Of a stretch of DNA of 64,000 bases, positions 26,880 to 38,515 are shown piece by piece. The stretch spans positions 11,065,729 through 11,129,728 of the forward strand of contig CM036248.1 of assembly GCA_020698575.1 (NCBI GenBank), read 5' to 3'. The notes under the pieces are model-generated. The model was not told the DNA's origin. It searched no databases and worked only from the letters and a program-made list of their open reading frames with translations. This DNA comes from Bostrychus sinensis. Its lineage: Eukaryota > Chordata > Actinopteri > Gobiiformes > Eleotridae. Position numbers and translations under genes: made by a program. The stretch's first letter is position 1, and every line of letters begins with the position of its first letter.

Positions 26880-27830
26880 AAATTCTGCTAAATTAACTTT
26901 TCTGGGCTTTCTACCATATTATAATGTTGTTCCCTCATCAAATACAGACCTGGAGTTGTGTTTTGTTTCATTCACACCTGTTAAAGAGTTTCTGAGGCCA
27001 CAGAACGCTTGGTTCCACAAAGCCCCGCCTACACCAGGAAGCACTGACCAATCAACAAGCCCTTTACACTGCAAAAAATCAATATCTACATTTGAAACCA
27101 TTACTTGAATTCAGATTATTAATCTCAATTTGAGCAATAATTCAGATTATCAATTTTGATTTAAGCAAAAATAACTAGGTTAGATTTTTTAGATTTATTT
27201 ATTAGGCAACTTATTACTAGATATTTCCCTTGTTTCAAAGTATTTTTTTTTCCCTGTTTCAAGCTATTCTTACTTGTTTCAAGCAAAATTATCTGTCTAT
27301 GGGGTAAGACTTTTTTACTTAGTTCAAGCAAAATGGACAGATAATTTTGCTTGAAATAAGTAAAAAGAATAGCTTGAAACAGGGAAAAAATACTTTGAAT
27401 CAAGGCAAATAATCTAGTAATAAATAAATCTTATCTAGTGAACTGCTTAAATCAAGATTGATGATCTGAATTTTTGCTCAAATCAAGATTAATAATGTGA
27501 ATTCAAGTAATTTTATCTAATGTAGATATTGTAAATTTGCAGTGTACATCCAGTCTGCTTTCATTAATTTATTAAAAATAAATAAATTAATTAAAAAAAA
27601 ACTGTACAGCTCTGTTTCCAGTGATTCCTGAAAGCTATTTTAATTTTTTTAGCAAATGGCATCATCCAAAAAAGGCTTAAGGAAGCAAACAGCTTTTTTT
27701 TCTCTGTTTCTGTTCAAAAGAGCACAACAGAAATGCTTTCTTATGGTCAGATCATGTTTTTAAAGCTGATAAAAGGTGCAATGCTGTCCTAGAGGTGACC
27801 AAGATTGGTTTAAAAAGATACTACTTGAGT
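26880..27830 (+). repeat. Dispersed repeat A, copy 2, interrupted by a MITE
   Basis: Repeat A matter at 26880-27066 continues at 27547-27830; the piece between is a separate inserted element. The joined order matches the uninterrupted copy at 58345-58720. Confidence 0.75.
27067..27544. mobile_element. Near-palindromic MITE with TA target duplication
   Basis: 478 bp. The whole element folds on itself: ends cactgcaaaaaatcaatatc and its reverse counterpart at 27515-27544, centre around 27300-27320 (gacagataattttgcttgaa against ttcaagcaaaattatctgtc). Flanked by TA on both sides. It interrupts repeat A; the uninterrupted site exists at 58493-58503. The TA duplication fits a Tc1/mariner-type mobiliser. 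Confidence 0.85.
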
Positions 27831-28729
27831 AAAAGTATCTAGTTGCAGTTTCAACTCCATGTAAGGCATTGGAATATATTCATTCATGTTTCTTATATAT
27901 GAGCGTGTCTTAAATAACTGCAGCTTTCTGTGTGTGTTGTGATTAAGAAGAACTGGATCGTGCATTAACTGTGCATGACTTGTGTTGTGAGCGAGACTCT
28001 GAGCTAACACCAGGACAAAAACAACAAAAGGACACAGTCTCAGGTGAAGATGGAGTCTGACAGTTTCCACACAACACTCGTCTCACCCACAGAGCGGTGA
28101 GGTGCATGAACGGTAAACTGTGCAGCTATGGGAGATGTTAGATGGAGCTTTAATGTCAGGGATATATTTTTAGGACAAGTTAGTGTACTTTTGTGCCAGT
28201 TCCAAGCCTGGACTAATGGAGACCGAGGGTGGTGTTTGGAGGGGCATCCTGTGTAAAAACTTATGCCAAATTAATGAGCCAATGGTTTGCTGTGGTGACC
28301 ATGGAAGACATGAAAACATTTTTAAGTATAAACCAAAAATAAAATTACAACTCTATGTTCTGATCAGTAACAAGCCATGCCTTGCATAAGAAGAAATGTA
28401 AACCATCTTAATGCATCAGTTTTATATAGCACTTTTTGTTTTGTTCATATCTGTATATTTTGTATATTCAGATTAATCCATTTATAGCATACTTTATTTT
28501 ACTTTTTCCTATTTTATCCTGCATGTTTATTATTCTATTATAATCATTATCATTACGTTTTTTGCTTGTTTTTTTTAATTATATGTTACTTATCTTATTT
28601 TATTTTATATTTGCACCAAGGAATGAAGCAAATTCCTAATGATGTGAACCTTTTACTACGGCAAAAAATAGTATTCTGATATTACAACCTTTAAAACATG
28701 ATCTGAAAACGTTTCTAATAATTAATTCT

Positions 28730-29125
28730 AATAACAGGTGAAGAGACCAGCAGAGGGCAGCTCTGTTGTGCTCCTTTGAACAGAATCATAGAAGAAAAAA
28801 AAACATCTTCACTTCCATAAACTTTCTGTATGACGTTTTACTACAAAATTAAAAATGTCTGTGAGGAATCAGCGGAAACAGATCTGTAGACTGTGTTTTT
28901 GGATAAATGAATGAGAGCAGACTGGATGTAGAGGGCGTGCTTCATGGAGTGGGCGGAGGTTTGTGGTTCCGAGTGTTTTGAGACCTCAGAAACTCAGCGC
29001 CAGAGAATACAGGATTACTCAAACAAGTGTGAATGAAACAAAGCGCAACTCCAGGTCTGTTTTTAATGATCATAACATGGCAGAAAGCTCAAACAAAGTC
29101 AATTTTGCATAATACAGCCCCTTTA
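28730..29125 (-). repeat. Dispersed repeat A, copy 3 (reverse)
   Basis: Reverse complement of the repeat A blocks: ccagagaatacaggattactcaaac, gaatgaaacaaagcgcaactcc and catggcagaaagctcaaa. Confidence 0.7.
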
Positions 29126-31861
29126 AATAAATTAGTTGTGCAAAAGTATCTTCTTACTTTCATCCACCACAGCTGCCTTTGAAAAATACTCCAAAGTCTG
29201 TTTATTTAAGCTGCTGCTACCCTTAGACTTTGAGGCCCTTTATTTCTGCAGGCGGCTTGTCGTGTTCAGCAAAAAGGATCAAATTAAGATGCTATCACAA
29301 AGAGCAGTAATACAAATGTTTACAGCCGACACAGTGCCTTATCTCCTATCACACCTCTGCCAGTCTTTACACTGTCATTACAGGCACAAGGCAGCGATGG
29401 AAACGTGATGTTTGGAGTCGACACGGTTCAGGTTATTACGGCGTTTATCAGAGAGGAGCTCTTTGAAGTGAATGGAGTATTTCTGCTCTGATCCTGGCTC
29501 CAGGTGGTTGGAGGTAAACAGCCATGATAAAAAAGAGCTTTAAGCTTCGAGATCACTCCTCGAATATATGGAGGTATTATTTATTGAGTCGTCTGAGCCC
29601 CACAGCAGCCCAATTTTCCCCCATTAATTTGCACTTGTGCAGCAAACATAATCTAAATTTATCTGCAGCAAACAATGCAGGTCTGAATGGCGCAATTAGA
29701 TCCAGGATAAGCTGGTAATCTGGCAGCACTTTTTCCGAAACGTTAACAAGAGTGGTTTATTTGCTAAGGTGACTGTTAAAGGGGATGAACTAATGAAGCA
29801 ATGAGCTGAATTAAAGTTAGAAAGGGACAAAACTGCAAAGGAAGTATGGCCAAAGTGAACAAAGTGATAGGCAGTGATGGAAAGTAACAAGATGAATTTA
29901 TTGGGGTGGGTGCTCAGTGGCAGAGCACCTGGGTCTCTGCGAATGTGAGAGGGACTGGGACCTCTACCCGTTCCAGACGCTTAACCGAGCTGGACCACAT
30001 TAGGGAGGAGAGCCAAAAGTAAAACAGTTTGGAACGCTTTTTGGGAACACTTTGGAACACCTTGGGAAGCGGAAACACCCCCAAACCGACCCGCTCCGTT
30101 CCGAGCAAGTGGAAAAGTGCCTTTAGATGTCTTCATACCCGGATCTTTGAAGGGAACCTGACCAAAAACTTCACACATCCCGACCTATTAACACACTCAC
30201 ATTTCCTAACTTCATGGTCTAGACCTGCTCTGATGTAAAGCTTCTTGACATTAATTTATTTCTTAAAAACTTGTGTACTTCTAACTTCTGTAGTCCATGT
30301 TTTCCCAGACACACACACACGAAATAATATCTGCGAAGTCTGTCTGAGGTGAAACATAACCCCAGGACCAGTCATCCCCTCAGAGGTGACACGCAGAATC
30401 AAGTCGCCCCCAGACATTTTAATCTCTGTATCCTACACCTCTCCATCGCCCTCTGTGGTCCGACTTGTAATCGCCGCCCCGGGACAGCTTTGCCCTCTCA
30501 CTCAACACCTCATGTCCCCCTCCTTTTTTAGATCGTTTTTACAAGACAATTTCAACTCAATACACGGCGAATCTTCAAACAAAGCATTGACCTTGCCTTC
30601 CTACAAAATCTGTATCACTACGCTGATTAAAACCAGAGTATAAATTACAAAAATAAATGGCAGCTATGTGGAAGAAGGTGGGGGATGTTATGATATGTGT
30701 GGAGGTCGATTTGAAATATAGCAAAATCCGAATGAGGTTTTGGAGAGGGCCCGCGTCAGAGATGTTGAGATGAAAGAGGACAGAGCGATCGAAACAGCAA
30801 TTAACCAAGAGGGGAGATGGCGACAGTGCGGCTGACATTAATAACGTCCCATAGAGCCAGAGTCAAGATTTACTCTGCTTCTCGGAGCGGCTCATCAGCG
30901 CAGAGCAAACTCAACCTTCAACTCACCTACACTCACAGTACAGAGAAGTATACAAGACCATCTGTATCAGCGGCTACTTACAGAGACAATAAGGCTGTAG
31001 AGTCTGTGGTCGGGTAATGGGATCAGTCTGAAATACACTTTGTCTCTTTAGGTCCAGTGTTTTATTGGTGTGAACATAAGGCACTGTTCAGACCTCGCAT
31101 TGAAAGGGGATTGCTCAGAGTATCTTACAGCTAGATCTATAGGTAAAGGTAGATACATAAAGACATAAAGTCCTGCATTAAAATGTAGAATATCATGGAA
31201 AAGTGCATTTATTTCAGTTCAAAGGGAAACTCATATTATTAGCCTGCATAGCGTAAATTCTGTATTTAAAGCATTTTTCTCTCATTCATTGGTGTGGTAT
31301 ATGTATAACAGATAAAAAGATATGTTTGTAATGACAGAGTTGTTAGTGTTTACGTTTATTCACAGAAATACTCAACTGATGGTAGACTGTCAGGCACTAA
31401 ATTGAGGCAAATAAGTCAAAAACTTTGAGCCACCAATGAGCCCATTAATTTGACAAAATAATTAAGGCTTATGATTGGCTTAAAGGTACACTGCACAAAA
31501 TACAAAGACATGCATCATGAATGAATCATACTGTATACATTGTTCTTAGCTGATTAATCAGTCAGTGAGGTCTTGGTCAACTAAAATTTTATTGGTCGAT
31601 TAGTTGAATCCACTCTTTGGATCAACAAAGTCTCATTTATTACTTTATTTAAAAAATCCATTTAATTTATCATCTCATCATTTTATTTAAGATAACATAA
31701 ATGATTTTTAGATAATATATTTTACCACCCCCACATATCTTTTAGTTGATTTTGATCAATTAATCGCTGGGCAACTTTGGTCTTTGCTGTACATTATACT
31801 GTTTATCCACATTTGTTTCCCTTTTCTAACAGATTATCACTATCACAGTATGATATTAAAA

Positions 31862-32395
31862 GCTTAAAGGGGCCATTTTGTGCTTTTTTCAAGCTTTTTG
31901 AAATCGTTTTGGACACCTTTGCATTAGTGTTTTACGTTTTATCCCTTAAAATAATGTATATGTGCGAAAACTTCTTTTGGGGAGCTGTTAATTTGACTTT
32001 GCAGAGAACGGCCCCTGCTGGCAGCAGTGAGGAAAGGACAGAGCATAAAATGGCTATTTAGTACTGCTGATAGCAACATGATGCTAACAGACAGATAAAT
32101 GAGCTGACTGCTTCGTAGCGACAGCACTGTAAGAGCCAAAATGATCAGAATGAGTCTGGTGACAGTGTATGGGCTTTAGAAACACACAGGAGCACTTCCT
32201 GGTTTCACGCGTCTATAGAGCTGTGAGACCGAGCGTTTTCAGCTCTTGAGAAGGGCAGCGCCTCAGCATACAGGGTTACTCAAATAAGCGCAAATGAAAC
32301 AAAATACCACTCCTGTAGTCTGTTTTTGAGGTGCAAACAACATTATAAAATGGTTAATAGCTGAAAAAAAGGGAAACCTTTACACAGTTTTTCAC
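31862..32395 (+). repeat. Dispersed repeat B, copy 1
   Basis: Shares with 35815-36275, in the same order, ttttggacacctttgcat, cttaaaataatgtatatg, caacatgatgcta, gatcagaatgagtc and cagctcttgagaagg. Part of the middle resembles repeat A in reverse. Confidence 0.65.
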
Positions 32396-32831
32396 AAAAT
32401 AAGAAATCTGATACTTTCAAAAACTGTGCTTGAAGATATTGTGTAGGAATCTGATGAACATTCTAAAACATGTGTAAATTAACTAATGCCTATTATATTT
32501 CATGTTGTCATTAAAATCTTCAAAATAATACTGTGCTGTCTACAATAGCTCTGATCTTCAGATTAACGTATTGACAGTGTACAAAGAGTTACTTTACATT
32601 CACTAATTAAACAAATGAACATCTTATATCTAAAATCAAACAGACACAACAGTAAACTTAGACATTAACATTATAAGACCACATCATTCTCACTTCAGCT
32701 TGTATTCAAAACTCAATCTCCAGCTGTCTAATCTGAGAACCCATTGAAAACATAATGATTGTTTTCACACGCGGATTTAATATTGACCTCATCCTAATGC
32801 CAAGTTTGAATGGGACAGGGCGACGTATTAC

Positions 32832-32957
32832 CTGTCTGTCATCTCGTGTCCGTTCCAGCAGAGGGAGCTGTTGGCAGGAGGAGGCTCTCGGCTGCACAGA
32901 GCCTCTCCCAGACCGCTGTAGAAGGAGATGAAGCCCCTCAGGCTGGAGATGAACTCT
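32832..32957 (-). CDS. gpc3: glypican-3 exon 5, partial gene
   Basis: 126-nt exon. Seen: acceptor tccttcacag, donor GACAG|gtaata, entry and exit both in phase 2, so the exon is a multiple of three and could be skipped without a frameshift. It encodes (R)EFISSLRGFISFYSGLG, EALCSREPPPANSS, LCWNGHEMTD and a split Arg. FISFYS and LCWNG are strongly conserved in GPC3, and the NSS sequon stands where human GPC3 has NDT just before LCWNG. The two cysteines belong to the core disulphide network. The preceding exon 4 supplies AG of the first codon (AG|A, Arg), giving LRREFISSL, comparable with RRRELIQKL in GPC3. The exon lies only 2.2 kb from exon 4. A (GTA)n tract lies within intron 4 about 190 bp upstream of the acceptor. 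Confidence 0.92.
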
Positions 32958-33143
32958 CTGTGAAGGAGAGACGCAGTACATTACAGTAATCTCCATACAA
33001 CATCACTGTGTGGCAGATTATAACATTTATCCAGGAGAGAACGGGACAGGCGCTCAGAGGTGACGCCTGAGAGGAACCAGGGGAACAAACGCTGTGCTCA
33101 CACTGAGGGGGAGAGGGTACTTCAGGTTTTTTTACCTGGGTAG

Positions 33144-33490
33144 TTATGTGAGTGGTAGTAGTAGTAGTAGTAGTAACAGCAATTATAATAGTAAAGGTAG
33201 TAATAGCAGTAGTTTTAGTAGCAGTAGCACTACCAGTAGAAACTGTAGTAGAAGTGGTAATAGTAGTAGTTGTTGTTTTAGCAGTAGTAGTTGTAGTAGT
33301 AGTAGAAGTAGTAGAAATAGTAGTAACAGTAGTAGTAGTAGTAGTAGCAATAGTAGTAGTAGTAGACGGAGTAGTTGTAGTAACAGTAGTAGTAGTAGTA
33401 GTAGCAGCAGCAGTAGTAGTAGAAATAGTACTAGTAGTAGCCGTAGTAGCTGTAGTAGTAGTAGTATCAGTAGTAGTAGTAGTAAAATAC
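33144..33490 (+). repeat. (GTA)n tract with variants
   Basis: About 340 bp of gta/gca/gaa triplets, mostly gtagtagta. It produces long artefact open frames in several frames (poly-Ser, poly-Val, poly-Thr, poly-Leu). Followed by acttgtacttgagtag-type sequence as in the other triplet blocks. Confidence 0.95.
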
Positions 33491-33756
33491 ACAAGTCCTA
33501 TCTACTTTACACTCAATACATTTTTATTTTTACTCAATAACCAGTTTGTTGAGTACTTGTACTTGAGTAGTATTATTTGGAAATAACTAGAGTAATAGTA
33601 CTACTATTATTTAAGTACAGATTTAAAGTTTTTTACCTCTGAGTGTTGCTGATGAATAAACTATGGCAGTATGAATGCTGTGTGAAAGAAACAGAACTAA
33701 ATCTCTGTGCTTGCATTGGACACAGTTTGCTGAAGTGTGGTGCTATTAATAACTAC

Positions 33757-33797
33757 ACACTGATTACACACTGATTACACACTGATTACACACTGCT
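33757..33797 (+). repeat. 11-bp tandem repeat acactgattac
   Basis: Three and a half copies. Confidence 0.85.
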
Positions 33798-34115
33798 GAG
33801 GGGCACAGCGGCTGAGTGGCTGGAGCTCCTGCCTCTCAGCAACAAGGTTGTGGGTTTGATCCTTGGGCCAGTCAGCTACAATCTCTGTGACATCCTACCA
33901 CTGTCCACCAGGCTGCATGTATAGGTATATAAGTGGTTAGTCCAAAATTGACACTCTGTGACTAAATGTGAGAGCGAATGGTTGCCTGTCTGTGTTTGTC
34001 TCTGTGTCAGTCCTGGGACTGACTGGCCACTGTCCAGGGTGTACCCCCCCCCCCCCCCCCAAAGCCCATAGCTGTCACCCATGCCGCCATATGGGAAAAA
34101 GTGGAAGAAGATGAA
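33797..34115 (+). mobile_element. tRNA-like SINE with 'tgtccagggtgtacccc' body
   Basis: Head has box-A-like tggctgagtggc and box-B-like ggtttgatcc at the usual spacing. The body contains gactggccactgtccagggtgtacccc, a signature common in fish repeats, followed by a run of 17-18 c at about 34045-34062 and tail gtggaagaagatgaata. A diverged scrap of the same tail occurs at 4490-4580. Confidence 0.65.
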
Positions 34116-34134
34116 TAAACGACTGCATGGTTAC

Positions 34135-34746
34135 TAGCCTGGCCAGCCAGACAAACATTTTTCCTATTCTATATAAAGAAGTCTGGTACCTCTTTGTTTA
34201 AATTTTGTTTCTGTGGGTGTAACAATGACAGGCGGAGTATAAGCAGTGCACCGCTGACACAAACAAACTTGACGGTTTTCCATTTTACCGATAAAACACC
34301 AGATGACAGTGTATTATGAGCAGCTCTGTACTTGTTTCTGAACAGGGACAGCAGCAGAAGCCAGCTGTACAAAGACTTGTGGAAAAAAGTGGGTTTGTTT
34401 GAATGTGGTTGTTACATCAGACGTCAACAGGACTTTACTGTTGTTAAAATGGAAACAAGGCGAAGAAAAAATCTCACAGAGGACTGGACAACAAGGTGGA
34501 CTTCAGCAGAATCAACAGGTAACGAAGGAAAGCACTGAACACCATTAATCAGCTCAGAAAAGTAATTAAATTAGCTCTGTAGCCAGTGCTACCTTGTTTA
34601 GCTTTCATATTTGTAAGAGGCGCTGCAGATAAACGGCTGTGATAGGCCAGTTCCAAATCAACCAAAGAGAAACGCTTTGCTGCGAATGAGAAACCAGACT
34701 GTCCTGCTTTCAAAAAGAAAGTAGGAGAGTCTAGCTCACCAGGCTA
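34135..34746. mobile_element. Non-autonomous TIR DNA element, copy 2, with target duplication
   Basis: 612 bp. Left end tagcctggccagccagac and right end gtctagctcaccaggcta form imperfect 18-bp terminal inverted repeats. The flanks are catggttac (34126-34134) and catgattac (34747-34755), a 9-bp duplication with one mismatch. Superfamily not assigned; 8-9 bp duplications occur in several DNA-transposon groups including hAT, P and Merlin. Confidence 0.7.
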
Positions 34747-35183
34747 CATGATTACATGATTATCTGTATTGTAAGTATGCAAACCTCTATAAAAGCAGTA
34801 GTTTTATCACAATAACCATGGACATGTGATATGTTGGGGAATTTTAATGAGTGCATCCTTCTATTCTTAACATGCAAATAACAATAAAAAGTTCCATATT
34901 CAAGCCAAGTGTGAACAACACCACAGTTGATGAAATCCCCTGTAGAAGTGTAGAGTGCAGCCGTGTGTCTGTTCCTAATTGACACTAATTTGACCACAGC
35001 TCTGCCGAGGCCTGGCTCCTGCTGCACATTATTATTATTATTACACTGTTCATCTGAGGCTGCTCCAGACGAGTTAAAGCACTCGAGTGGAGAGAGGAGC
35101 TGTGTCACTGATATTTATCTGAAACACTGCCACATCAGCTGCAGCGCTCTCAGATGGATTAAAAGTTTTTTCTGTTTTCTTAC

Positions 35184-35332
35184 CTGCGCAGTCCGGCCAA
35201 AGTCTCGTCTGACTCTGAAGAAGAGGTCTGAGAGGAGCGGGACACAGAGGACGATGGGAGCTGAGGTGGAGGCGGGGGTCCCACTGAACGAGAGGTCCTC
35301 TGAGGGGAGGAGTGGCCGCACATACCACTCAC
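35184..35332 (-). CDS. gpc3: glypican-3 exon 4, partial gene
   Basis: 149-nt exon found from splice sites and phase, too short to stand out as an open frame. Seen: acceptor cttcctttag, donor GCGCAG|gtaaga, entry phase 0 (matching the end of exon 3) and exit phase 2; a stop codon in frame lies right after the donor. It encodes VSGMCGHSSPQRTSRS, then a low-complexity Pro/Ser stretch (five prolines in a row, then a Ser-rich run), then ESDETLAGLR and a split Arg codon. MCGHS and DETL..LRR align with the CAHS and EETLSSRRR parts of GPC3. Human GPC3 is cleaved by furin-like convertases at RQYR in this place; here the aligned residues are RTSR, still R-x-x-R. The Pro/Ser middle is unlike mammalian GPC3, which suggests a loosely constrained loop. 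Homology is clear at both ends, weak in the middle. Confidence 0.85.
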
Positions 35333-35814
35333 CTAAAGGAAGAGAGAGTAGACAGGAACTCAGTTAAATTGTTTTGCTCCATTTTGCTTAATTTGTCAGG
35401 GTCAAAACTACACTCTACGTAGTCTTAAAACAACAAAAAGATGTTATACAGAATAATGATGGTGTTAGAGACAACAAGATGTAGGTTTTATTCCTGTTAG
35501 ACTTAGTGATGCACATTTAAATTAAGTCATTATAAACAGCAGATCTGCATGTGGAGCAACAAACCAGGAATTCACACTAGTCAATGTTATTGTATAGCAC
35601 AATATCACAACATAGCAAGCTCAAAATGCTTAGTGACTCTTCTCTGTCCTCACAGCCTCCATCAGGGTCAGAAAAGTCACTGGAAAAATGACAAACCTCA
35701 GGGAGAATAACAAACGGAAAAACTACTCCTAGGACTTACAGAGAACACGATCAATTTATATAGTACTATAAAGTCTATCCCTTATTTACAGATTACAGGT
35801 CATATATTAAGATT

Positions 35815-36275
35815 TTCTCAGACTTTTTTAAATGAAATGATTTTGGACACCTTTGCATCAGTATTTCATGTTTTACAACTTAAAATAATGTATATGCATG
35901 GAGCTGTTACTTCCAATTTGCAGAGATAAAATAGCTAATCTACTTAGCACAACTATCAGCAACATGATGCTATCAGATCTGACTGCTTCGTAGTCACGGC
36001 AATTTATGCTCTGAAATGATCAGAATGAGTCAGGTGACAGTGTGTGGGCTTTAGAAATGTGCAGGAGCACTTCCTAATTTTGTGTGCCTACGTAGAGCTG
36101 AGAGACCTGGCAGTTTTCAGCTCTTGAGAAGGGGACAGCCTCAACATACAGAACTCAAACATGAGTGAATGAAACTAATTACTACTCCAAGTGTGTTTTT
36201 GAGGTGGAAACAACATTTTAACATGGCGGAAAGCTCAAAACTGTAAATTTATCAGAATAGGGGACCTTTAAACTA
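35815..36275 (+). repeat. Dispersed repeat B, copy 2
   Basis: Second copy of the repeat described at 31862, ending ggggacctttaaac. A reversed partial copy is at 62385-62605. Confidence 0.65.
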
Positions 36276-36294
36276 ATAATAAAATGAGCCTATA

Positions 36295-36750
36295 TTAAGT
36301 CAGAGTCAAAGTCAAAGTCTTTATTATCTTATTATCAAAGGCTTTATTATTATTTCTAGCACATGCACAGAACATAAAGAGAAATGAAACTGTGTTACTC
36401 TCAAACCATCAGTGCAAGTAAACATTACAGATACAAATAAGGGCATGCAAAAAACAACATAAGGCACATCACAGATTAGGATCACTGAGACCAGACCAGA
36501 CCAGTGCAACCGTAAAGCTAATGTGAATGGCAGTGCAAAAATATCAACAGTACCGAAACAGTAAACAGTAGTGGTTGAATTGTTATTGTTATTTAGACAT
36601 GACATGTCAAAGACAGTGTAGGTTATACGCTGTAAAATCCAAATGGCTCTGTAATTTGTGTGTTTTATGTTTGTACTCGAGGGCTCAGTTTGAAATCCTC
36701 GATCCCTTGAAGATATTTGTCCTAAATCTTCAGACAGAGAGACAGTAATG
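36295..36750 (-). repeat. Dispersed repeat with 'agtcaaagtctttatt' end
   Basis: Starts agtcaaagtcaaagtcttta and runs through cataaagagaaatgaaactg; this is a familiar kind of end of fish retroposons. The 143-codon open frame on the minus strand here resembles no protein that I know. Confidence 0.4.
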
Positions 36751-37886
36751 GCCATGACACTGCAGATGGTATAAAGCTGTGATCGCTGACTCTCCTAACT
36801 CAGCTGAGCCTCTGTAAATGGCCATGTGTTTATTTTTGAGACGGATGAAAGCTTTGGAAGGATTTACATAACAAACAAGTCATTGTATCCACTGCCAGGA
36901 CTAACCTCCTGGTTTAAATGTGTAAGACCATAACACTTGAGCACAACATGAAGTGTGCAGAGTGGGACCTCTCATTTGCTCCTTTCCCCCATTTTAACCC
37001 CATTGTGGTCCACGCGGGACAACAAACAGTGATAAATAACTAGTCCCTCTCTGTCTCTCACAGATAATGGACTTGGCACATTCTTCTCAGGTGCAATAAA
37101 AATGCAAATGGCTCCTAATGTTTAGCTTGTGGTTTAATGATTTGCTTGCGGTTTAATTTCCCCGGGGGAAACTGGCCCAAGCTTAATTCTGCCATGTAAT
37201 GTTAACAGCTAATTGTAGCCGCTCTGCTTTAAGTGAAAAGGCTGGCACCGCTGGAGCCGAATACTGATACAGGAGGAGATAGAGCGGCACGGGACGTCTT
37301 CATCAAGAGCCAAGACCAAAGGCTCACAAACGCAGTCCAACACACCGATCACCAAGACTAGAACAACTGGGAAAGCACAAAGGCATGGTCATTGGTAAAG
37401 ACATAGGCCTAGTCCTCTAGACCTGGACTTGAACCAGGTATCTATCCACCAGTTCAGGGGTAAATTCTCCTTCCATTGAGCCACAAATCTGTTTTTATCT
37501 CACAATGGTAAATAATCCACTAAAACTAGTCATTTGTTCCTTTACTGACTTGTCGGCGGTGTGTTTTTGACCCTATCTTACAATGGTAACAATATAGAGG
37601 CCAGAGCTACTCTCTAACCCGAGAACTTCTAATTCAGGGGTAAATGCTTTGTCTATTGTGACACAAAGGCCTTATATCTCCACTAGTGACAACATAAGGA
37701 TGGAGTTATAGCATGTGTGGCCCTATCTCGCAATGATTAATGATCTGGATCCACACCAAAACCCACAAAAATTTCCTTGGCCCATTAGTGACCTTTCCTA
37801 AAAATCTACCTAAAATCCAGTCATTACTTTTTGGGTTCTCTCACCAACAATCACACCAACAAACACACACACAGGGGTAGAAGAAG

Positions 37887-38515
37887 TACACAAAAACTGT
37901 ACTGAAATATGTGTACTGTTACTTTAAAGCCACTGTTACTCAACAGAAGGAAAAGTATGCAACAAAAAAGTCACTTGAGTAAAATTAAAAAGTACTAAAC
38001 TGCTACTACTCCTGCTGCTTCTATCACTACATCTATCTATAACTTCTAATACTACTGATACAACTGCTATTATGACTACTATCACTACTAGTACTAGTAC
38101 TACTACTACCTATTACTACTTACACATCCCCTTAGCCACCAAATCAAAAATCCTTTCACTCATTTAGAGTAAAAGTATTTTTTTGACCTAGCATTTTTAG
38201 ATAGGACCAAAGATACCAAGTCCAGCCACAAGGGTTCACTAAAAGAACAAAATAGTGGATTCTCATTAGAGAAATTTACTTGAGTATCAGTAACAATTTT
38301 ACCTAAAAGTATGCTTTAAAAAAAGTACAATTCCTACTACCACTGTGACTAATGTTACTATTACTGCTACCACCAATATTACAAACCACTTTGCCACAAG
38401 GTTAGTTTAACTCATTCAGAGACAGAGTAAAAGTAAGAATATAAAAGATACTCTACATTTAATTAAGTAAGCTACTCAGGAGTGAAAACATCTAGTTACT
38501 TTCCACCGGTGCTAA
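37887..38515. repeat. Diverged 'acttgagta' / (CTA)n repeat
   Basis: Begins agaagtacacaaaaactgtac, contains acttgagtaaaattaaaaagtac followed by ctactactcctgctgc, then a second triplet patch (38335-38380) and ends aacatctagttactttccacc. Same general family as the 23.3-25.4 kb blocks. Confidence 0.6.

Larger units (their letters stand above)
23100..32831. other. gpc3: Intron 5 of gpc3 - noncoding
   Basis: No exon seen between exons 6 and 5. Contents are two triplet/minisatellite blocks (23.4-24.0 and 25.1-25.4 kb), a CT-rich stretch near 26.2 kb, a nested palindromic MITE, and copies of two dispersed repeats. 29130-31500 looks mostly unique, with several AT-rich homeodomain-like cores, and contains no recognisable gene. 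Confidence 0.8.
32958..35183. other. gpc3: Intron 4 of gpc3 - noncoding
   Basis: A 2.2-kb intron made largely of repeats: the (GTA)n tract, a tRNA-like SINE, and a 612-bp TIR element. Unique sequence is limited to the segments next to exons 4 and 5. Confidence 0.8.

Noticed and set aside
32706..32996. 96-codon minus-strand frame over exon 5
   Set aside because: Out-of-frame reading of exon 5; only the frame with FISFYS and LCWNG chains with its neighbours.
32938..33586. Long open frames on both strands (poly-Ser, poly-Val, poly-Thr, poly-Leu)
   Set aside because: All are translations of the (GTA)n tract; a triplet repeat stays open in every frame.
35074..35328. Minus-strand frames of 84 and 68 codons over exon 4
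   Set aside because: Shadows of exon 4 in the wrong frames; the phase-consistent frame is the short one with MCGHSS.
36324..36755. 143-codon minus-strand frame with hydrophobic segments
   Set aside because: Lies in a dispersed retroposon-like repeat, with no homology that I recognise.
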